Part shown: piece after piece, positions 24,096 to 30,733 of the stretch | Layout of the letters: every line of letters starts with the position of its first letter | How positions within the stretch are numbered: position 1 is the stretch's first letter | DNA from: DASZMJ01 sp035551935 | GTDB taxonomy: Bacteria; Planctomycetota; Planctomycetia; Isosphaerales; Isosphaeraceae | Direction: 5' to 3' | DNA: 38,792 nucleotides | NCBI GenBank assembly: GCA_035551935.1 | Contig: DASZMJ010000231.1 | Coordinates: 1 to 38,792, forward strand | Made by a program: the position numbers and the translations under genes | The notes under the pieces: model-generated | Told to the model about the DNA's origin: nothing | Databases searched by the model: none | The model's input: the letters and a program-made list of their open reading frames with translations, nothing else

Positions 24096-25091
24096 ATGAA
24101 CTACCTCATCACCGGCGGCGCCGGCTTCATCGGCAGCCACCTGGCCGAACGACTGCTCGCCGAAGGACACGGAGTGCTCGCGCTCGACGACTTGAGCACG
24201 GGGCGGTACGAGAACGTCGCGGGCCTGGAGGGGAAGCTGGGCTTCGAGCTGAGGGTGGCGAGCGTCACCGAGCCGGCGGTCGTCGAGCGTTGCGTGACCG
24301 AGTGCCAGGCCGTGTTCCACCTGGCCAGCGCCGTCGGGGTGAAGCTGGTCGTGGATGAGCCGGTGCGGACGATCGAGACGATCGTCAACGGGACGGATGT
24401 GGTCCTGCGGGCCTGCGCGCGGTATCGGAGGCCGCTGCTGTTGACCTCGACGAGCGAGGTCTACGGCAAGGGGGTCAAGGTCCCGTTCGCCGAGGGGGAC
24501 GACTGCGTCATTGGCCCGACGACCACGAGGCGTTGGGCGTACGCATCGGCGAAGATGCTCGACGAGTTCCTCGCGTTGGCGCACTGGCACGAGGCGCGAC
24601 TGCCGGTGGTCGTCGCCCGGCTGTTCAATACCGTCGGCCCGCGGCAGACGGGCCGCTATGGCATGGTCATCCCGCGGTTCATCGCCCAGGCATTGGCCGA
24701 CGAGCCGATGACCGTCTACGGCGACGGCCACCAGCGCCGCTGCTTCGCCCACGTCGCCGACGTCGTTGGCGCCCTCGTCGCCTTGATGGAGCAGCCGAAG
24801 GCGCGGGGCGAGGTCTTCAACATCGGCAACGATGAAGAGGTCTCGATCCTGGAACTGGCCGAGCGCATCCGGTCGCTGACCGGCTCGAAGAGCCCGATCC
24901 GGCTCGTCCCCTACGGCCAGGCGTACACGGCCGGCTTCGAAGACATGCTCCGACGCGTCCCCGACCTGTCCAAGGTCCGCCGACTGATCGACTATCGCCC
25001 CTCGCGGTCGCTCGACCAGATCCTCGCCGACGTCCTGGCCGAGCACCGCCGCCGGGGGCCTACTCCCAGCTCTGCGGGCGATACTGCTTGA
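24096..25091 (+). CDS. NAD-dependent sugar-nucleotide epimerase/dehydratase
   Basis: A 331-residue extended short-chain dehydrogenase. NAD binding is shown by GGAGFIG (7-13) with Asp31 after the second strand. The catalytic set is TSTSEVYG (117-124) and YASAK (149-153). FNTVGPRQTGRYGMVIPRF, with VYGDGHQRRCFAHVADVV and EVFNIGN, is typical of UDP-glucose/UDP-glucuronate epimerase and decarboxylase families (GalE/UXS-like). The exact substrate cannot be settled; UDP-glucuronate decarboxylase or 4-epimerase are the likeliest. No glycan gene cluster surrounds it. Its 3' end overlaps the converging gene by 32 bases. Confidence 0.88.
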   Translation: MNYLITGGAGFIGSHLAERLLAEGHGVLALDDLSTGRYENVAGLEGKLGFELRVASVTEPAVVERCVTECQAVFHLASAVGVKLVVDEPVRTIETIVNGTDVVLRACARYRRPLLLTSTSEVYGKGVKVPFAEGDDCVIGPTTTRRWAYASAKMLDEFLALAHWHEARLPVVVARLFNTVGPRQTGRYGMVIPRFIAQALADEPMTVYGDGHQRRCFAHVADVVGALVALMEQPKARGEVFNIGNDEEVSILELAERIRSLTGSKSPIRLVPYGQAYTAGFEDMLRRVPDLSKVRRLIDYRPSRSLDQILADVLAEHRRRGPTPSSAGDTA

Positions 25092-25896
25092 GCAGGGCGA
25101 TGATCTCGTTGCCCTCGCGGATGACGTCCTCGACCGGCGTGCGGCCGTTGTCGCGGCAGGCGCGGAGGCGGAGGGCGTCGAGCCGCCGCAGGCCCTCGTC
25201 GATCGCCCCGCAGACGGCCGTGTCCTTCAGGCCCCCCTGGTGGCGGAAGGTCGCCAGCTCCGAATGCGCCTCGTTGATCAGGGCGAGCTTCTCGCGCGGG
25301 TCGTACCACTCGCCGTCCTTGCCGTTCCACTCCAACTCGAAGTTGTCGAGGAACAGGCCGAAGTACTCGAGTAGCCGGTGGAACGGCGTCGGCTGCATGC
25401 CGTCGAGGAGGATCTCAAGCTGCTCGCGGTACATCTCGAACCGCCGCTCGAGCTTGGCCCGCTTGAGGTGGTCGTCGCGGTCGCACAGGGCGATCTTCTC
25501 GGAATACATCCGTGCCATCGAGTTGATCGCGTTGAGCCGCGCCACCATCAGCATCGCCTTGGCCTGCTCCTCCAGCGCGTTCTCCGACCGCTCCTGCGCC
25601 TCGGCGCTGCGGTGCAACTCGCGACGGGTCAGGGCCAGGTCCTCGCGCTGGAGGGAGAGCTCGCGGCGCTGGAGGATGATCGCGTAGATCACCCCCGCCA
25701 GCGCCAGGCCCGAGAACAACGCGTTGACGAACCCGAACGAGTCGCCGAAATCCCCCAGGCTCAGCGGCCGGGGCAGGAACAGGAACGGCACGAACCCGAA
25801 GACGAGCCAGGCGATCGCCACCAGGACGATCAGCCTGGCCAGCAGCCACAGGTCTTCCGCCCGCGGCCTGCCGCGGGGCTGCTCGTTGTTATTCAT
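25060..25896 (-). CDS. Membrane protein with coiled coil, unknown function
   Basis: A 278-residue protein. Two hydrophobic helices (about 17-43 and 55-75, LLARLIVLVAIAWLVFGFVPFLF and FVNALFSGLALAGVIYAIILQ) are followed directly by a charged coiled coil (about 76-112, QRRELSLQREDLALTRRELHR...RSENALEEQ) and a cytoplasmic helical domain. The FSGLAxAGVIYAIxLQRxEL...RxEL pattern is found in many uncharacterised membrane proteins. It starts 18 bases after the selD stop, so it may be the third gene of the SelW-like/selD unit, although no redox residues stand out (two Cys, at about 138 and 229). The ribosome binding site is weak. Confidence 0.75.
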   Translation of the reverse strand: MNNNEQPRGRPRAEDLWLLARLIVLVAIAWLVFGFVPFLFLPRPLSLGDFGDSFGFVNALFSGLALAGVIYAIILQRRELSLQREDLALTRRELHRSAEAQERSENALEEQAKAMLMVARLNAINSMARMYSEKIALCDRDDHLKRAKLERRFEMYREQLEILLDGMQPTPFHRLLEYFGLFLDNFELEWNGKDGEWYDPREKLALINEAHSELATFRHQGGLKDTAVCGAIDEGLRRLDALRLRACRDNGRTPVEDVIREGNEIIALLKQYRPQSWE

Positions 25897-25914
25897 GGAA
25901 GTCGACGAGCATCA

Positions 25915-26970
25915 TCATTTCAAGACCACGGCCGTCGTGTCCCGCCGCTCGACCACCCGCCCGACGACGCTCGCCGCCATCGCGCCCCGAGCCTTCAGCT
26001 CCTCGACGAGCCGGCCGACGTCCTCGGGGGCGACGGCGATGAGCAGGCCGCCGGAGGTCTGGGCGTCGAAGGCGAACTCGACGCCGACGGGGTCGGCGCC
26101 GGGCCCTTCCTGGAGCCGGCCGGCGAGGAACTCGCGGTTCGACTTGCTGGCGCGCGTGTAGTATCGCGGAACGGCGAGGGCCTCGGCGCCGGGGAGGATG
26201 GGTAACGAAGAGACGTCGATCTCGACGGTCACGCCCGAGCCGTCGGCAAGCTCGGAGGCGTGGCCGGCGAGGCCGAAGCCGGTGACGTCGGTCAGGGCGT
26301 GCACGCCGCCGGAGGCCCGCAAGGCGTCGCGGCCGACGGCGTTGAGCTGGATCATCGAGGCAATCGCGCGGTCGAGGACCGCGGCCGAGCACTCGTTCTT
26401 CTTGTTCGCGGTCGTCACGAAGCCGGTGCCCAGCGGCTTCGTCAGGACCAAGGCATCGCCGACTCGGGCGCCGGCGTTCGTCAGCAGCTCGGCCGGGTCG
26501 ACCAGGCCGGTGACGCTCAGGCCGAACTTGATCTCCGCGTCGCGGACCGAGTGGCCGCCGACCGTCACCGCGCCCGCCAATGCGACCCGCTCGGCGGCGC
26601 CTTTCAGGATGTCGCCGAGGACGGACAAGGGAAGTTCGTCGTCGGGGAAGCCGACGACGTTCAGGGCCGTCAGGGGACGACCGTTCATCGCATAGATATC
26701 GGACAAGGAGTTCGCCGCGGCGATCTGGCCGAAGGTGAAGGGGTCGTCGACCAGCGGGGGGAAGAAGTCGACGGTCTGCACGAGGGCCAGGCCGGGGGCG
26801 AGCCGGTAGACGCCCGCGTCGTCGGCCGTCTCGGTGGCGACGAGCAGGTTCGGGTCGTCGGGACGCGGCGGCAAGTCGCGCAGGACCTGCGCGATCCCCA
26901 GGGGGGAGAGCTTGCCCGCTCACCCGGCGCAGTTGGCGTAATCGGTCAGGCGTTTCTTGCGTCCGAACAT
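25915..26970 (-). CDS. selD: Selenide, water dikinase (selenophosphate synthetase), selenocysteine-containing
   Basis: A 351-residue selenophosphate synthetase, making selenophosphate from selenide and ATP for Sec-tRNA synthesis. The true N-terminus reads MFGRKKRLTDYANCAG, then TGA (26920-26922), then AGKLSPLGIAQVLRDLPP. The TGA is codon 17 and Lys is residue 20, exactly where E. coli SelD has its essential Cys17 and Lys20, so the TGA is almost surely selenocysteine. Further motifs are QTVDFFPPLVDDPFTFGQIAAANSLSDIYAMNGRP and the GGHSVRD and TKPLGTG blocks. A hairpin resembling a bacterial SECIS is at 26878-26892. Read without recoding, the gene would appear to start inside (MPPRPDD...) and lack the active site. 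It follows the SelW-like gene by 73 bases. Confidence 0.95.
26878..26892 (-). promoter_or_regulatory. Candidate bacterial SECIS apical hairpin in selD
   Basis: On the minus strand GCGCA-GGTCC-TGCGC forms a perfect stem whose loop includes GGTC, beginning 33 bases after the TGA. The E. coli fdhF SECIS has the very similar UGCA-GGUC-UGCA tip. The distance is longer than in fdhF but inside the range I recall for predicted bacterial SECIS elements. Lower pairing GCGGGCAAG with CTTGCCGC would extend the stem. Confidence 0.55.
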
Positions 26971-26984
26971 CGTCGTCCCGGGCG

Positions 26985-27016
26985 CCGCGGGGCCCGCCTT
27001 CGGACGGGCCCCGCGG
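26985..27016. other. Very stable hairpin between the SelW-like and selD genes
   Basis: CCGCGGGGCCCG (26985-26996) and its exact complement (27005-27016) form a 12-bp all-GC stem with an eight-base loop that on the plus strand contains TTCG. It occupies the middle of the 73-base space between the two selenoprotein genes and ends 14 bases before the selD start, on a strand without a T-run. It may slow or process the message or limit ribosome access to selD; it does not look like an ordinary terminator. Confidence 0.6.
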
Positions 27017-27043
27017 GGATGAGAATTGGGGGTTCGTTGCGCT

Positions 27044-27286
27044 TCAACGGCCGCCGAGGGCCGCCTCGACGTCCTTGAGGATCGCGTCCTCGTCGGGGAA
27101 CCGGCCGGTCTGGAGCTTCGAGTAGACCTTCCGGCCGCCGACGGTCAGCTCGAAGCAGCCCCCCTTCGAGGGGATCATCACGAACGTCTTGATCCGTTGC
27201 TTGAACTTCGGCAGGAGCTTGGCCGCCAAACTGACGGCCTCGGGCTCGTAGTTTCACATCGCGCAGTATTCGAGCGTCACGTCCAT
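27044..27286 (-). CDS. SelW/Rdx-family selenoprotein (CxxU)
   Basis: An 80-residue protein reading MDVTLEYCAM, then TGA (27254-27256), then NYEPEAVSLAAKLLPKFKQ. Tyr-Cys-Ala-Met-Sec gives the C-x-x-U redox motif at residues 8-11, in the place where SelW, SelT, SelH and other Rdx thioredoxin-like proteins have CxxC or CxxU. The rest fits the family: a strand FVMIPSKGGCFELTVGGRKVYSKLQTGRFPDEDAIL corresponds to the conserved G-x-F-E-(V/I)...G...(V/I)-(Y/H)-S-K...G-x-F-P segment. GGAGG lies nine bases before the ATG. A conventional caller sees only the 61 residues after the TGA. Role: a small thiol-selenol oxidoreductase, probably in oxidative-stress protection. It is the first gene of a unit with selD. 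Confidence 0.92.
27221..27239 (-). promoter_or_regulatory. Candidate bacterial SECIS hairpin in the SelW-like gene
   Basis: On the minus strand GGCCG-TCAGTTTGG-CGGCC forms a 5-bp GC stem with a nine-base loop containing GTTT; the loop begins 20 bases after the TGA, similar to known bacterial SECIS spacing. The loop sequence does not show the GGUC tip, so this is a weaker candidate than that in selD. Confidence 0.4.
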
Positions 27287-27375
27287 CGATCGGGTCCTCC
27301 GGGTCCAGGCGCCCTCGACCGGCGGCGCCATTCCGGTTGCATCGTAGGGCGAAGGCGGTCGGAATCAAGGCTCCG

Positions 27376-28563
27376 TCAGGTGGCCGCGGGGGCGGAGGGC
27401 TCGGGGTTGAGGGCCTCGGCCGGTGGGGAGGATCGGGGGTCTGGCCCCTCGGCGTCGATCGGCCTGGGCTTCGGCGCGGGGGCCTTGGCGGGCGCCGGCG
27501 GCTGCCAGTCGCGGCTCATCAGGTCGGCCCAACGGTGCAACGCCGGGACGTGCTGGAAGACCAGCTTCATGCTCACCGTGATCGGCATCGCCAGGATCAG
27601 GCCCATCAGGCCCCAGAGGAACCCCCAGAACAGGCAGGCGACGAGCACGGTCGTCCCGTTCAGGTCGAGCGACCGCCCCATGACATACGGCGTGACGACG
27701 TAGCCCTCCAGCCCGACCAGCCCCAGGTAGACCGCCGCGACGATGAAGGCGTCGCCGAGGCCCCCCGAATACGCCAGGGTGACCAGCACCGGCAGGGCCC
27801 CGCCGATGACCTGGCCGACGTACGGGATGAAGTTCGTCAGCGCCGCGAACGCCCCCAGCGCGATCGGGAACTTCACCTTCATCGCCCCGAGCACCGCCGC
27901 CACGACCACCCCGAGGCCGAGGTTGATGAGCGTCCGCGCCAGCAGGTATTCGCGGATCTTCCGCGTCAGGTCGCGCAGGGTCTGCTCGGCCGCCAGGGCT
28001 TCGCCTGGCGCCGGGGCGAAGAAGCGGATGACCTTCGGCGTCAGCATCTCGCTCTCGGCCAGCAGGAACAAGACCAGGATCAGGACGATGAACCCCTGCG
28101 CGATCCAGCCGGTGAGGTCGGCGAGCCGGTCGCTGAGGCTCCCGAGCAGGAGGCGGCGGTTGGTCTGGCCCAGCTCGTTGATCGTCCCCGACTCGGGCAG
28201 GAGCCGGCTCAGGTACGGGTGGTCGCGCACGGTGTCGTTGAGCCGCCGGCTGATCTGGCCGGTCAGGTTCTCGACGTCGGACGGCAGGGTATACGTCGCC
28301 TGCACGAGGTTCTCGGCCGTCAGGCTCGCCAGGTACAGGCCGACGACCGCCAGAAGGACGAACAGGAGCACCGCCGCGCCCGTTGCGCCGACGGGCAGGG
28401 CCCGCCGCAGCAGGTGCGTGGCCGGCGATAGCAGGCAGGCCAGGACGATCGCCAGCACCAGCGGGATGAGGATAGCCTTCATCAGGTAGAGCGCGGCCAC
28501 CACCGCCAGGACGGCCAGCACGACCAGCGCCGAGGTCGTCGTTTTCGGTGCCGGCCCATCCAC
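27376..28563 (-). CDS. AI-2E family transporter (PerM-like membrane protein)
   Basis: A 395-residue membrane protein of the AI-2E/PerM family. Helices near the N-terminus (LVVLAVLAVVAALYLMKAILIPLVLAIVLACLLSP) are followed by an extracytoplasmic helical segment, then the family core (FIVLILVLFLLAESE, LINLGLGVVVAAVLGAMKVKFPIALGAFAALTNFIPYVGQVIGGALPVLVTLAYSG) and VMGRSLDLNGTTVLVACLFWGFLWGLMGLILAMPITVSMKLVF near the C-terminus. A Pro/Ala-rich cytoplasmic tail of about 45 residues follows. The start is GTG 28563, placed by GGGGGAGAG upstream and by the fit to family length. Members export AI-2 or act as Na+/H+ antiporters; the substrate here is open. Confidence 0.88.
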   Translation of the reverse strand: MDGPAPKTTTSALVVLAVLAVVAALYLMKAILIPLVLAIVLACLLSPATHLLRRALPVGATGAAVLLFVLLAVVGLYLASLTAENLVQATYTLPSDVENLTGQISRRLNDTVRDHPYLSRLLPESGTINELGQTNRRLLLGSLSDRLADLTGWIAQGFIVLILVLFLLAESEMLTPKVIRFFAPAPGEALAAEQTLRDLTRKIREYLLARTLINLGLGVVVAAVLGAMKVKFPIALGAFAALTNFIPYVGQVIGGALPVLVTLAYSGGLGDAFIVAAVYLGLVGLEGYVVTPYVMGRSLDLNGTTVLVACLFWGFLWGLMGLILAMPITVSMKLVFQHVPALHRWADLMSRDWQPPAPAKAPAPKPRPIDAEGPDPRSSPPAEALNPEPSAPAAT

Positions 28564-28833
28564 GCCCGACTCTCCCCCGAGGACCTTCGCCCCACTCCCG
28601 CCATGATCCCGAAATCCCTCGGTCGCCGCAAGGTGCGACGGCGCTTGGGACGGCGGCGGCGGCCGTCGATTCGGGGACGGGTCCCCGGCCCAGCCCCTTG
28701 CCGGTCGGGGCCCCAGACGGCATGATAACCAGTCGGAGACCGCGGCGGCCCGAGCCGGACCGCGCCCGCGACCGCGGTCGATCCCTGGTTTGTACCCGCC
28801 GCGACGGCCGACCCCGGCCGAGGACGACCTGGA

Positions 28834-29322
28834 ATGCCCCCGAGCCCCCTGATCGACCCCACGACGATCGACACCGCGCGTGTCCTGGTCGATCAGGAGG
28901 GCATCCGCCGGGCCAACGCCCAGCGGTTCGAGATGGAGCAGCTCACCGCGATCGTCCACATCGACCGCGAGCACCACCTCGTCGTCGGCTACAAGGACGT
29001 CCGGCCCGACGAGTTCTGGGTCCGCGGCCACATGCCCGACTACCCGCTCATGCCCGGCGTCTTGATCTGCGAGTCGGCCGCCCAGCTCTGTAGCTATTAC
29101 TGCTACATCATGAACCTGATCGAGAACGGCTTCATCGGCTTCGGCGGCATGGAGGACGTCCGCTTCCGCGGCCAGGTCCGCCCCGGCGACCGCCTGGTCA
29201 TGATCGCCAAGGCCGACCGCATCCATCGCCGGCAGACGATCTTCGAGACCCAGGGCTTCGTCGGCGGCAACCTCGTCTATCACGGCAAGATCATCGGCGT
29301 GCCGATCACCAATCGGTCCTGA
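28834..29322 (+). CDS. 3-hydroxyacyl-ACP dehydratase FabZ-like protein
   Basis: A 162-residue hot-dog-fold protein. The catalytic motif is GHMPDYPLMPGVLICESAAQ with His66 and Glu80, the FabZ signature H-x(4)-P-x(2)-P-G-V-x(3)-E. VRFRGQVRPGDRLVMIAKADR is the second conserved block. The N-terminal 30 residues (LIDPTTIDTARVLVDQEGIRRANAQRFEMEQLTAIVHID) are longer than in FabZ and fit planctomycete paralogues. It may act in fatty-acid or related acyl synthesis; a true fabZ elsewhere cannot be excluded. trmB starts eight bases after its stop. About 270 bases separate it from the divergent transporter gene; no convincing promoter is visible there. Confidence 0.87.
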   Translation: MPPSPLIDPTTIDTARVLVDQEGIRRANAQRFEMEQLTAIVHIDREHHLVVGYKDVRPDEFWVRGHMPDYPLMPGVLICESAAQLCSYYCYIMNLIENGFIGFGGMEDVRFRGQVRPGDRLVMIAKADRIHRRQTIFETQGFVGGNLVYHGKIIGVPITNRS

Positions 29323-29330
29323 CCTGACGA

Positions 29331-29975
29331 ATGATGGTCGACGTCACCCCGTACTTCGACGACCTCCTGGACCATCCCCCGGAGGGCGTCCTCGATTGGG
29401 CCGCCTTCTTCGGCGACGACCGCCCCGTCGAGCTCGAGGTCGGCTCGGGCAAGGGGCTCTTCCTCGCCAACGCCGCCGTGCGCGCGCCCGGCCACAACTT
29501 CGTCGGCATCGAGCTGGCGCGCAAGTATGCGTTGAGGGCCGCCGAGCGGCTGGCGAAGCGGTCGATCCCGAACGCCCGGGTCCTCCGCGGCGACGCCCGC
29601 CGGCTCCTGGCCGGCCACGTCGCGCCGGCGAGCCTCGTGGCGGTCCACATCTACTTCCCCGACCCCTGGTGGAAGACGCGGCACCGCAAGCGCCGGGTCT
29701 TCTGCGAGCCGTTCGTCGCCGACGTCGCCCGCGTGCTCGTCCCCGACGGCGACCTCCACCTCGCCACCGACGTCGAGGACTACTTCGGCGTGATGCGCGA
29801 CCTCATGGCCCGCCACCCCGAGTTCGCCGAGCAGCCCGCCCCGGTGCCGACCCTCCCCGAGCACGACCTCGACTATCTCACCAACTTCGAGCGCAAGTAC
29901 CGCCTCGAAGGCCGCCCCATCTTCCGCGCGAGCTACCGGCTCGCGGGCGGAGCGGCGACACCAAGGAATCAATGA
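29331..29975 (+). CDS. trmB: tRNA (guanine-N7-)-methyltransferase
   Basis: A 214-residue TrmB that makes m7G46 in tRNA. The SAM-binding motif is EVGSGKG (36-42), VGIELARKYALRA follows at about 58-70, and the characteristic FPDPWWKTRHRKRR is at 109-122. The C-terminal TNFERKYRLEGRPIFRASYRL is also conserved. Two adjacent ATG codons (29331, 29334) are possible starts; the ribosome binding site is weak and the gene is probably coupled to the FabZ-like gene eight bases upstream. Its end overlaps the converging Uma2 gene by seven bases. Confidence 0.94.
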   Translation: MMVDVTPYFDDLLDHPPEGVLDWAAFFGDDRPVELEVGSGKGLFLANAAVRAPGHNFVGIELARKYALRAAERLAKRSIPNARVLRGDARRLLAGHVAPASLVAVHIYFPDPWWKTRHRKRRVFCEPFVADVARVLVPDGDLHLATDVEDYFGVMRDLMARHPEFAEQPAPVPTLPEHDLDYLTNFERKYRLEGRPIFRASYRLAGGAATPRNQ

Positions 29976-30709
29976 TCGTTCGACGACGATTCCCGCCGCA
30001 TCCGCCTCAACTGTTCGCTGAGCGCCGCGTACTCGGCCTTGAGCTCGCGCAGCCGACGCCGTCTCTCGTCGTTCTCGGCCTTCAGCCGCCTCACCTCCTC
30101 CTCGGCCGCGAGGCGAGCCATATGGGCCTCGCGCGGGGTGGTGAGGCGTCGGCCGGTCGCCGGCTCGACGAGGCGGAGCTGCTGGCCGTCTCGCTCCAGG
30201 AGCAAGCCGGTAACGGCGCTCGGCAGCCAGCCGTCGATGAGGCCGATCGGCTCGTACCGCCCCTCAACGAGCCGGAAGCCCTGCAAGGACGGCTTGAGGT
30301 ATTCGTCGAGCGGGTCGAAGAGGACGTATTCGCGGACGCGGAGCACGTCCCGGTAGATCGCGAACTTCCCCCGCAGGTCCTCGCGGCGCGTGTCCGGCGA
30401 GGTGACCTCGATGACGAGGTCGGGCCCCTTGCCCTCCTCCCAGACCTTGTAGGTACGCCGCGGCCTGACGCCGACCCCGAGCGCGACGAACACATCCGGC
30501 GCCAGCGACTTCCGGGGATTGCCCTCGGCATAATATATCAGCATATTACCCGAGACGCAGGCCGTGACGTCGTCGGCGAAGTGCCACTGGAGCGCGAGCA
30601 GCAGGTCGATGATCGCGTCGCGGTGGACCTCGCTCTCGGCCATCGGCTTGCCGTCGCTCTCGGGGTAGACGACCGGCATCGGCGACGGCCGCTTCGGGAC
30701 GGTGGCCAT
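29969..30709 (-). CDS. Uma2 family endonuclease-like protein
   Basis: A 246-residue protein of the Uma2 (DUF820) family, with a PD-(D/E)XK-like fold. Visible elements are LAPDVFVALG (Asp), GPDLVIEVTSPDTRREDLRGKFAIYRDV (Glu-Val and the following Lys) and REYVLFDP. A coiled coil (about 195-240, ARLAAEEEVRRLKAENDERRRRLRELKAEYAALSEQLRRMR) follows the nuclease-like domain, an arrangement I recall from cyanobacterial and planctomycete members. Its biological role is unknown; these proteins occur in large numbers in such genomes. It starts 24 bases after purF and is probably cotranscribed with it. Confidence 0.88.
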   Translation of the reverse strand: MATVPKRPSPMPVVYPESDGKPMAESEVHRDAIIDLLLALQWHFADDVTACVSGNMLIYYAEGNPRKSLAPDVFVALGVGVRPRRTYKVWEEGKGPDLVIEVTSPDTRREDLRGKFAIYRDVLRVREYVLFDPLDEYLKPSLQGFRLVEGRYEPIGLIDGWLPSAVTGLLLERDGQQLRLVEPATGRRLTTPREAHMARLAAEEEVRRLKAENDERRRRLRELKAEYAALSEQLRRMRRESSSNDH

Positions 30710-30733
30710 GGTCCGGGCTCCGGCGGTTCGCGA

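Noticed and set aside
26875..26970. selD as a pseudogene broken by a stop codon
   Set aside because: The TGA is at the exact Cys/Sec site of the family, the rest of the gene is intact, and a second gene next to it has the same feature.
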